Positions 23,272 to 28,855 of a DNA stretch of 28,855 nucleotides are shown here, piece after piece (the stretch's first letter is position 1; each line of letters starts with the position of its first letter). The position numbers and the translations under genes were made by a program. The notes beneath the pieces are model-generated. The model was not told the origin of the DNA, made no database searches, and saw nothing but the letters and a program-made list of their open reading frames with translations. The stretch comes from Synergistales bacterium (GTDB lineage: Bacteria; Synergistota; Synergistia; Synergistales; Aminobacteriaceae): NCBI GenBank assembly GCA_025997955.1, contig BNVH01000048.1, positions 1 to 28,855 on the forward strand, read 5' to 3'.

Positions 23272-24179
23272 CAAAAAACGCCGCCCATGCGCAGTCTCGT
23301 CAAAGCCGAGACCCCGGCCGTCAACAGCGCGCCGTGCAACACCAAAAGACAAGTCACAGTCCAAAAAGGCGATCCAGTTCTGTCTAAGAGGATATGATGA
23401 AGGTGCCCCCTGTCGGGGTAAAACGGGGATTTTCCGGCCACAGTCCTACGGGTGAAGGCGAAGAGCGTATCCAACACAGGGATTCCGCCCAATAGCAGGA
23501 AAAGCAATATAATTTCATGCGGCCAAACCCTGCCGAAAACAGGGGAGGCAAGATACACTATATGAGATGAAAAAAGAAAGCCCAACAGAGTGCTCCCGCC
23601 GTCTCCCAGAAATGTACGGGCGTTTGGAAAATTCCAGCACAGCACGCCCAGAGTCATAGCCGCTCCGGCTACCCCGAAGGAATCGCCGCCCAATAAACAA
23701 ATAGCCAACGAGGACGCTATGAAAATCGAAGAGCAAAGACCGTTCACCCCGTCTATGAGATTATAGGCGCTCGTCACGCCCGTTATCCACCCTATTGATA
23801 AGACGGCCGGGATAAACGGCATACGCAGCGACAATACGACTGAGAGCGCGGACAGGGCGTGGAGGGCCAACCTTATAAATGGACTGAGAGAGCGCATGTC
23901 GTCCATGTAGCCGCAGAAGAAAACCACAGTGGCGGACAGGGCGGCGCAACGGATAAAAAGCGGGGAAGCGGCAGGGCTATCCACAAAGCAGAGCGACCAC
24001 AGAAGGTACCCGCTCCACAAAACTATGCCGGCTCCGCGCGGTGTGGGGCGCGTATGTATTTTGCGCGTATCGGGCTTATCCATAATATTGAAAGACTGGG
24101 ATAATCTGATGGAAAACGGCGTGGCAAAGCCGCCCCAGAAGAAGCCCAACAATCCGGTCAAAGCCAACGGGACGTTCAT
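23271..24179 (-). CDS. Polyprenyl-phosphate N-acetylhexosamine-1-phosphate transferase (WecA/TagO/MraY superfamily)
   Basis: This 302-residue integral membrane enzyme has the superfamily motifs in order: DKPDTRKIHTRPTPRGAGI near residue 34, GYMDDM with the catalytic DD, YNLIDGVNGL, NARTFLGDGGS and HLHHILL near the end. It loads a sugar-1-phosphate, probably GlcNAc-1-P, onto undecaprenyl phosphate to start a surface glycan. At 302 residues it is shorter than most WecA/TagO. It overlaps wecB by one base, and no MraY function is implied because the WecA-type HIH..PTPRGAG and neighbouring wecB point to glycan rather than lipid I. Confidence 0.9.
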   Translation of the reverse strand: MNVPLALTGLLGFFWGGFATPFSIRLSQSFNIMDKPDTRKIHTRPTPRGAGIVLWSGYLLWSLCFVDSPAASPLFIRCAALSATVVFFCGYMDDMRSLSPFIRLALHALSALSVVLSLRMPFIPAVLSIGWITGVTSAYNLIDGVNGLCSSIFIASSLAICLLGGDSFGVAGAAMTLGVLCWNFPNARTFLGDGGSTLLGFLFSSHIVYLASPVFGRVWPHEIILLFLLLGGIPVLDTLFAFTRRTVAGKSPFYPDRGHLHHILLDRTGSPFWTVTCLLVLHGALLTAGVSALTRLRMGGVF

Positions 24180-24193
24180 TTATAAAAAATCAT

Positions 24194-24649
24194 TTAACGC
24201 GCTGAAATCGAAGGCTCTGTATCCGCCGCTGATATTTTATCTATGCGCAGCTGGTGGCGTCCGCCCTCAAATGGAGTGTCTATCCAGGCGGACAGAATGC
24301 CGCTTACTTGCGCGCCTTCTATGATACGCCCGCCAAGGCATATGACGTTGAGATTGTTATGGGATTTGCCGAGCTTGGCCGTTTGAATGTCGTTACACAC
24401 GCCCGCCCTTATTCCTTTTAATTTATTGGCGACTATGGAGACTCCGATGCCCGTTCCGCACATCAGTACGCACTTGTCGGCCTCGCCGCTCGATACGTAC
24501 ATGGCGCCCTTGATTGCGATATCGGGATAATCAATTCGCTCTTCCGTGAAAACCCCGCAGTCGATAACCTCAGCTCTTTCATTTAAAAATTTTAAAACCG
24601 AATCTCTCAAAATAAAACCGGCGTGGTCACACCCGACGGATATAATCAT
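24194..24649 (-). CDS. rpiB: Ribose-5-phosphate isomerase B (RpiB/LacAB family)
   Basis: The 151-residue enzyme shows CDHAGF at the N-terminus, the anion-binding MCGTGIGVSI (with the catalytic-type Cys), HNNLNVICLGGR and GGRHQLRIDKI at the end. It interconverts ribose-5-phosphate and ribulose-5-phosphate. Size is standard. GGAGG lies 13 nt ahead of the ATG. It is the first gene of the minus-strand envelope operon, 14 nt before the glycosyltransferase gene, and is divergent from flgB. Confidence 0.93.
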   Translation of the reverse strand: MIISVGCDHAGFILRDSVLKFLNERAEVIDCGVFTEERIDYPDIAIKGAMYVSSGEADKCVLMCGTGIGVSIVANKLKGIRAGVCNDIQTAKLGKSHNNLNVICLGGRIIEGAQVSGILSAWIDTPFEGGRHQLRIDKISAADTEPSISAR

Positions 24650-24692
24650 AATTTTAAAAACGCCTCCGCATTTTATAATTTTTCGTGAGTAT

Positions 24693-24722
24693 TTGTACTT
24701 ATATGGTATACTCCAATAATAT
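24693..24722 (+). promoter_or_regulatory. Possible sigma-70 promoter upstream of flgB
   Basis: TTGTAC (24693-24698), 18 nt and TAATAT (24717-24722) form a reasonable promoter in the 184-nt divergent gap between rpiB and flgB. An alternative extended -10, TGGTATACT, is at 24704-24712. Minus-strand promoter elements for rpiB must overlap this area, but I cannot single them out. Confidence 0.4.
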
Positions 24723-24727
24723 CATTA

Positions 24728-24749
24728 AAAGATACAAATTCGTATCTTT
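24728..24749. promoter_or_regulatory. Dyad symmetry in the rpiB-flgB gap
   Basis: AAAGATAC (24728-24735) and GTATCTTT (24742-24749) form an 8-bp perfect inverted repeat with a 6-nt centre. It follows the putative -10 directly. It may be an operator or an RNA hairpin in the flgB leader; no T run follows, so a terminator is unlikely. Confidence 0.4.
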
Positions 24750-24768
24750 AAGACGGCTTGATTTTCAT

Positions 24769-24796
24769 TAAAGAAAATACACTTTTTGTCCGAAAC
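24769..24796 (+). promoter_or_regulatory. Weak sigma-28-like promoter for flgB
   Basis: TAAA (24769-24772), 16 nt, then TCCGAAAC (24789-24796) matches the flagellar TAAA/GCCGATAA pattern at four of four and five of eight bases. A transcript from it would start about 30 nt before the flgB ATG. Confidence 0.3.
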
Positions 24797-24833
24797 ATAA
24801 ATTAGAGGACGCAAATTAAAAGAGGTGTTATAG

Positions 24834-25229
24834 ATGGATTTTGCGTGGAAGGTTATGGAAAAGGACTTTGAGGGCTTAGCCGAGCGCTTCAAGGCTACAT
24901 CAAGAAACTTGGCCAACGCCAATACGCCCGGCTACGCCAGACGCAATGTCTCTTTTGAGGATGAGCTCAGGAAGGTCATAAACGCGGGCGACAAGTTGCG
25001 GATGACAATCACAAATCCCGGGCACATCCCGACGCATCCGCGCGCCGTTTCGTCTGTGACGCCGGCTGAGATAAAAATAAAAGACGAGATATACCGTCTT
25101 GACGGAAATAACGTAGACCCCGAGCGCGAGATGGCTGTTTTAGCCGAGGCCCGTATGATGTACGGCGCCATGTCGCGTATAGCGGCCAAGAAGGTCACAA
25201 ATCTTCGCTCCGTTATATCCGGACGATAA
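24834..25229 (+). CDS. flgB: Flagellar basal-body rod protein FlgB
   Basis: The 131-residue rod protein has the conserved N-terminal rod motif SRNLANANTPGYARRNVSFED (about residues 22-42), the VDPEREMAVLAEARMMY helix near 93 and a C-terminal coiled stretch. It forms part of the proximal rod in the periplasm, exported by the flagellar type III system without a cleaved signal. AGAGGTG precedes the ATG. flgC follows after 21 nt. No fliE follows flgC here, which differs from the common flgB-flgC-fliE order. Confidence 0.95.
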   Translation: MDFAWKVMEKDFEGLAERFKATSRNLANANTPGYARRNVSFEDELRKVINAGDKLRMTITNPGHIPTHPRAVSSVTPAEIKIKDEIYRLDGNNVDPEREMAVLAEARMMYGAMSRIAAKKVTNLRSVISGR

Positions 25230-25250
25230 GAATTTTTGGGAGGATAAGCC

Positions 25251-25670
25251 ATGAAAGTATTCGACACCATGGAGGTCACGGGCAGCGCTCTCACCGCGCA
25301 TCGTCTGTGGATGGACACTATTTCCTCTAACCTTGCCAATATCAACACCACACGCACAGCCGGCGGCGGACCCTACGTCAGAAAAATGCCGCATTTCGCC
25401 GAGATGCTCGACAAAACAATCGGCGGATATGAGGATATAGGCGGCGTTCGCGTCACGGAGATAGTCGCCGACCCTACGCCTCCGCGCCTCGCGTATCAGC
25501 CCGAGCACCCCGACGCCAACGAGGACGGATATGTCGAGTTCCCAAACGTCAATCTAGTTAAGGAGATGACGGATATGCTTGTGGCAAGCCGCGCCTACGA
25601 GGCGAATTTAGCCGTCGCGGACAGCGCCAAGAGTATGTGGACAGGCGCCCTTGATATAATGAGAGGGTAA
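25251..25670 (+). CDS. flgC: Flagellar basal-body rod protein FlgC
   Basis: This 139-residue rod protein shows MDTISSNLANINTTRTAGGGPYVRK near the N-terminus and the FlgC ending VEFPNVNLVKEMTDMLVASRAYEANL. It builds the proximal rod with FlgB, FlgF and FliE. GGGAGG 9 nt ahead of the ATG supports the start. It ends its short operon; the next gene is flagellin after 385 nt with a separate promoter. Confidence 0.95.
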   Translation: MKVFDTMEVTGSALTAHRLWMDTISSNLANINTTRTAGGGPYVRKMPHFAEMLDKTIGGYEDIGGVRVTEIVADPTPPRLAYQPEHPDANEDGYVEFPNVNLVKEMTDMLVASRAYEANLAVADSAKSMWTGALDIMRG

Positions 25671-25731
25671 GGCTTAACCGGCCTTTACGCTCTCGCGTAT
25701 ACGCTAAGTCAAAAATATAGGCTTCCCATAC

Positions 25732-25761
25732 TTGACAAACCTCCCTCATCGGGACTATATT
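25732..25761 (+). promoter_or_regulatory. Sigma-70-type promoter of the flagellin gene
   Basis: TTGACA (25732-25737), an 18-nt spacer and TATATT (25756-25761) give a near-consensus promoter. Transcription would start near 25768, leaving about 290 nt of leader. I did not find a good sigma-28 site; TAAAG at 25956 followed by GCTGATAT at 25972 has too short a spacer. Confidence 0.6.
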
Positions 25762-26055
25762 ATCTAAGTATTTTAGTAAATTAGGTAAAATAGGCTTATG
25801 CTGCCTGTTTTGTGTTTATTTGTCTTTCATGTTAATCCGATTTGGTTGATTCATTTAGAACGTAATTGTAATTATCAAAAGGAGGCGGTATGGAGGCCGC
25901 GTATACTTCCAGGATGGATTTGGATTTTTTAGCTTAAGCGTTATATCTTTAGGCGTAAAGTCGCAGTTCCGGCTGATATGGATATCAGGATCGGACGTAA
26001 AGCAAGGGTGACGGTTTAATGCCAGCACCCCACTAAAACAGGGAGGAATTCCACT
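25762..26055 (+). promoter_or_regulatory. Long GGA-rich leader of the flagellin mRNA
   Basis: The leader has about ten GGA triplets between 25881 and 26047. One, at 25980-25982, lies in the tetraloop of a 6-bp hairpin (CTGATA-TGGA-TATCAG, 25973-25988), and two overlap the flagellin ribosome binding site (26042-26047). This is the arrangement bound by CsrA in flagellin leaders of other bacteria. Whether this organism has CsrA is not visible here. The stretch also holds one tiny ORF, entered separately. Confidence 0.45.
25890..25937 (+). CDS. Possible 15-codon leader peptide
   Basis: An ATG at 25890 with a strong AAAGGAGG and 4-nt spacing starts a 15-codon frame (MEAAYTSRMDLDFLA) inside the flagellin leader. 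It has no recognisable function. It may be a real leader peptide, or the AGGAGG may instead be a protein-binding GGA site. Confidence 0.25.
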   Translation: MEAAYTSRMDLDFLA

Positions 26056-28650
26056 ATGGCAATGGTAGTCAACCACAATATTCCAGCGCTTGTCACTTAC
26101 AATACAATAAACCGCACATCCAGCGCTCTTGAGAAGTCTATCCAGAAGCTCTCCACAGGTCTTCGCATCAACTCAGCGGCTGACGACGCCGCGGGACTCG
26201 CTATTTCCGAGAAGATGCGCGCCCAGATAAAGGGCCTTGACCGCGCTGTCGCTAACTCTCAGGACGGCATCTCCATGATTCAGACAGCTGAGGGCGCGCT
26301 TAGCGAGACCCACAGCATTCTCCAGCGTATGCGCGAGCTCTCAGTGCAGGCCGCCAACGACACCCTCACCCAGCAGGACAGAGGCTACATCCAGCTTGAG
26401 ATAGACCAGCTCCGCGAGGAAATCGCCCGCATAGGCAACACCACCCAGTTCAACAAAAAGAAACTCCTTGACGGCTCAGCCGCAGCTCTTTGGTCCTCAA
26501 GCGACCTCTCCACCAAGGCCATCATCAATGGCGGTCTCCGCACAGTAGACCAGTTCGGCCAGAAGGACGCCGCCGAGGGCAACTTCGTAATAGACATCAA
26601 CGCCGACCCCGGCAAAGCCCAGGTCCAGAAGACCGACATCTTCACGATAAAGCACCCCGACGTTATCATGAACGTTGGCATAAACAAGGAAGCCGGAATT
26701 AACAGCGTCCGCGTCAATGGACTTCCGGCGGGTGATTATATGGTTGCGGGTAGTACGGATGCTAGTAATCCTGCTGTGACAGGGAGCCTTGGCAATTCGA
26801 ACGCTATGCTCGTGGGCATCTACGGCAACACAAACGCCATTGTAAGCGGTAATAGCGGCGCCAACGGCGCTATCAAATCCGCCGATGGCTCTACCGTCAC
26901 CGACTCCGGTAACGTAGGTCTTTCATTGGGAACTGTCGCCACGTCCAACAACGCGAGTCTCCTGTTTGAGGTCACCTCAGTCAACGACGTCACGGGTTCC
27001 GTGACTTTCAAGATTACGTCCAACATCCTCGGCACAGACGGCAAGGTCTCGACCGTAGTGGCCACAAAGACAGCGACCAGCGGTGACCCAACGGTAGGAG
27101 CCTCTCTCAACATCGGCGAGTTTCTCGGAGGCGCGGTCGGCAGCACAGACCTTACAATTCATCTGGCTGGTGGCATTGCCGCTGGCGCTACCGGATCTCA
27201 AATTGCCGCTTCGACTCTCTTTAAAGTCGGCGACAAGTTCGCTTTTAACGTAACAGCGTCGGACCCAAGTATTCTTACAAGTGGCGCTACGGGTTCGACG
27301 GTGGATAGGAATTTCCAGATCACCGGCAAACAAAATGAAAGCTGGCCTGGTAGTTGGACAGGCGCCGCTACAAACACAAACGATCAATCCGCGGTGACGT
27401 ACAACAATAACGCCATTAGCTTCAACCTCGGCTCAACTGATGTTGCCGGTCAGGAAGTCCACTTCAAGAACTTCTACATCAACGAGGAAAACGGCACGGT
27501 CTACACCGGCGACATCGTGCTCAATTTAGCAGAGGATTTCGGCACCAACACAAAGAGGGCAACCGCGTTCGACAACACCACAGTCACCTCTTTCACCGCC
27601 GCCTATGTCGGCCAGGTAGCCGAGGGCGACGTGAAGCTCCGCGACCTCGACAAGTTCTGGAACTCAGAGGGCCGCTTCTTGCTTGAGGATCCTCAGACTC
27701 TCACAGTCACACAGGGCGACGGCAAGAACGCCAAAGTCACGCTCTACGCCGCGGATACCATTGAGGATGTCCGCGCTAAGCTCAACACTCTCATCGCCAA
27801 TCAACTCGGCCAGGCCCAGCTGTTGACTATAGCTTCCACCAATAACGACAGCAGAGCTGCCAACAACTTCGTATCTTTCGTCGGTACCGACAATAAGCAG
27901 GAAGGCACGTCCGAGTCCGTGCATGGCACGTTCGTCATCCGCTCGGCGATAGCCGGTACAGCGGGCGAGATTAACTTCTCGGGCGACGAGGACATCATCA
28001 AGGCGCTCTCTCTCAACGAGATTCAGGCCTCTTTCGAGAACTCGTTCTCCGTCGGAGTCTGGGACGCCCACAGCGGCAACTCCATCGCCTCCAGCGTCAA
28101 GATAACCGGCAACAGACTTATCGGCGTAGTCAACCCCAACGTCGATGTGGAGTTTGACTCCATGGCCAACGTCAAGGTCGCATGGAACAACGCTACGCGC
28201 TCTTACATCCTGACCAAGGACAGCGGTTCCTACCAGACCAAGCTCCACTTGGCCGACAACACGACGGTGTTCCAGATTGGCGCCAACGAGGGCGAGGATA
28301 TGGGCATCAACATCGGAGATATGAGAAGCAACGCCCTCGGCCTCAGCTCTGTCCTTGTGACCGACCGTGAGTCCGCGGCACGCTCCATCACCATCATCGA
28401 CAACGCCATCGACAAAGTCTCCACTCAGCGCGCTAAGCTCGGAGCCTACCAGAACAGACTTGAGCATACCATCGCCAACCTCTCCACAGCGAGCGAGAAC
28501 CTCACGGCCTCCGAGAGCCGTATCCGCGACACAGATATGGCCAAGGAAATGATGAACTTCTCCAAGCTCCAGATCATGCTCCAGGCCGGCACCAGCATGT
28601 TGGCGCAGGCCAACGCCCTGCCTCAGAACGTACTGAGCCTGATTCGGTAG
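26056..28650 (+). CDS. fliC: Flagellin, very long form with an enlarged central region
   Basis: The product has 864 residues, about twice a common flagellin. The N-terminal D0/D1 (about residues 1-175, with VNHNIPALVTYN, KLSTGLRINSAADDAAGLAISEKMR and QDGISMIQTAEGAL) is canonical. So is the C-terminal D1/D0 (about 760-864, ending RIRDTDMAKEMMNFSKLQIMLQAG and NVLSLIR). Between them lie some 550 residues rich in Gly, Ser, Thr and Asn with no Cys, forming the surface-exposed part. Codon use shifts in parts of this middle (26720-26850 and 27150-27400, more GGT, AGT and GTT), unlike the highly biased ends. GGGAGGA precedes the ATG. It is exported through the flagellum and forms the filament. Confidence 0.95.
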   Translation: MAMVVNHNIPALVTYNTINRTSSALEKSIQKLSTGLRINSAADDAAGLAISEKMRAQIKGLDRAVANSQDGISMIQTAEGALSETHSILQRMRELSVQAANDTLTQQDRGYIQLEIDQLREEIARIGNTTQFNKKKLLDGSAAALWSSSDLSTKAIINGGLRTVDQFGQKDAAEGNFVIDINADPGKAQVQKTDIFTIKHPDVIMNVGINKEAGINSVRVNGLPAGDYMVAGSTDASNPAVTGSLGNSNAMLVGIYGNTNAIVSGNSGANGAIKSADGSTVTDSGNVGLSLGTVATSNNASLLFEVTSVNDVTGSVTFKITSNILGTDGKVSTVVATKTATSGDPTVGASLNIGEFLGGAVGSTDLTIHLAGGIAAGATGSQIAASTLFKVGDKFAFNVTASDPSILTSGATGSTVDRNFQITGKQNESWPGSWTGAATNTNDQSAVTYNNNAISFNLGSTDVAGQEVHFKNFYINEENGTVYTGDIVLNLAEDFGTNTKRATAFDNTTVTSFTAAYVGQVAEGDVKLRDLDKFWNSEGRFLLEDPQTLTVTQGDGKNAKVTLYAADTIEDVRAKLNTLIANQLGQAQLLTIASTNNDSRAANNFVSFVGTDNKQEGTSESVHGTFVIRSAIAGTAGEINFSGDEDIIKALSLNEIQASFENSFSVGVWDAHSGNSIASSVKITGNRLIGVVNPNVDVEFDSMANVKVAWNNATRSYILTKDSGSYQTKLHLADNTTVFQIGANEGEDMGINIGDMRSNALGLSSVLVTDRESAARSITIIDNAIDKVSTQRAKLGAYQNRLEHTIANLSTASENLTASESRIRDTDMAKEMMNFSKLQIMLQAGTSMLAQANALPQNVLSLIR

Positions 28651-28690
28651 ATTTAATCTATCATATACGAAACGCAAGACAGATACCGAT

Positions 28691-28712
28691 AAGGAGGGCG
28701 CAAGCCCTCCTT
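28691..28712 (+). terminator. Terminator of the flagellin gene
   Basis: AAGGAGGGC and GCCCTCCTT pair over 9 bp around a GCAA tetraloop, 40 nt after the flagellin stop. The following TTGATCTTTC is only a weak T run, but the stem is very stable. Confidence 0.8.
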
Positions 28713-28737
28713 GATCTTTCAAAAATACTTTAAAAAA

Positions 28738-28746
28738 TGCTATAAT
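28738..28746 (+). promoter_or_regulatory. Extended -10 promoter of the last gene
   Basis: TGCTATAAT (28738-28746) is a perfect TGN-TATAAT extended -10. A poor -35, TTCAAA, lies 17 nt upstream. The transcript would start near 28753, only about 3 nt before the ATG at 28756. Confidence 0.6.
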
Positions 28747-28755
28747 CCATTCATC

Positions 28756-28855
28756 ATGCAAAAAAAGATAACGCAAAAGAAAAAGCCGAGCCATAAAAAG
28801 CCGACAAAAAGAAAACCTCCGCTCAGAGTAGATTTGTTGTGGAAAGAACTCTTAG
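28756..28855 (+). CDS. 5' end of an unidentified protein with a Lys-rich N-terminus
   Basis: From the ATG at 28756 the frame is open to the window edge (33 codons). It begins with a strongly basic stretch (QKKITQKKKPSHKKPTKRK), then LRVDLLWKELL. There is no Shine-Dalgarno, and the promoter lies so close that the mRNA would be leaderless. The protein cannot be named from this; a basic cytoplasmic N-terminus before a membrane or DNA-binding domain (for example a translocase or wall enzyme) is possible. A start further downstream is not excluded. Confidence 0.5.
   Translation, partial: MQKKITQKKKPSHKKPTKRKPPLRVDLLWKELL

Noticed and set aside
25956..25979. TAAAG followed by GCTGATAT as a sigma-28 promoter for flagellin
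   Set aside because: The spacer is about 12 nt, too short for the 15 nt typical of sigma-28 promoters, and the GCTGATAT belongs to a palindromic hairpin.
25921..26020. Possible c-di-GMP riboswitch suggested by GGACGTAAAGC in the flagellin leader
   Set aside because: The other conserved parts (GGCAAACC-like segment, GAAA tetraloop and its receptor) are missing.
25855..26076. A 73-codon minus-strand frame over the flagellin leader
   Set aside because: No ribosome binding site, composition unlike local genes, and it overlaps the flagellin start and leader signals.
27664..28794. A 376-codon open frame on the minus strand opposite flagellin
   Set aside because: It mirrors the strongly biased codons of the flagellin gene (GAC, CTC, GCC) on the other strand, has no ribosome binding site and runs across the flagellin terminator. 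It is a shadow frame.

Overview
This window looks like chromosomal DNA from an anaerobic, flagellated, diderm bacterium that lives on organic and amino acids. The gene mix fits the phylum Synergistota best: three secondary or ABC uptake systems for carboxylates, a PanB/PanE/TRAP operon, flgBC, and a very large flagellin. The phylum is inferred from gene content and style, not from a marker gene. The DNA is moderately G+C-rich in genes and A+T-rich in promoters.

Region 1 (1-6425, + strand) is an organic-acid uptake and cleavage operon. An FCD-type GntR regulator is followed by a tripartite tricarboxylate transporter (tctC-tctB-tctA), a two-cluster ferredoxin-like protein, an unrecognised Cys/His-rich protein and an HpcH/HpaI class II aldolase. 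A bidirectional terminator closes it. Region 2 (6448-11573) has a D-2-hydroxyacid dehydrogenase on the - strand, divergent from a + strand set made of a galactonate-dehydratase-like enolase-superfamily enzyme and an SsuABC-type ABC transporter. The two divergent promoters carry matching 10-bp dyads. Region 3 (11652-18443, - strand) reads iclR, M20 amidohydrolase, panB, panE, dctP, dctQ, dctM. I infer that this could be a catabolic route for pantothenate or pantoate: amide hydrolysis, oxidation to ketopantoate, then retro-aldol to 2-oxoisovalerate.

Region 4 (18522-24649, - strand) is a housekeeping envelope operon. In transcription order it reads rpiB, a WecA/TagO-like polyprenyl glycosylphosphotransferase, wecB, murA, a P-loop plus Asp23-like protein, a family-4 uracil-DNA glycosylase and cdsA. 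The genes are tightly packed and several overlap. Region 5 (24650-28855, + strand) is flagellar: flgB-flgC, then a long leader of about 300 nt and an 864-residue flagellin. The leader has a strong sigma-70-type promoter, a 15-codon ORF and GGA-rich elements that resemble CsrA sites. After the flagellin terminator a new gene begins from an extended -10 promoter with almost no leader and runs off the window.

I found no tRNA, rRNA, CRISPR array, insertion sequence or phage gene. At the left edge there is only a 25-codon fragment of a - strand gene.
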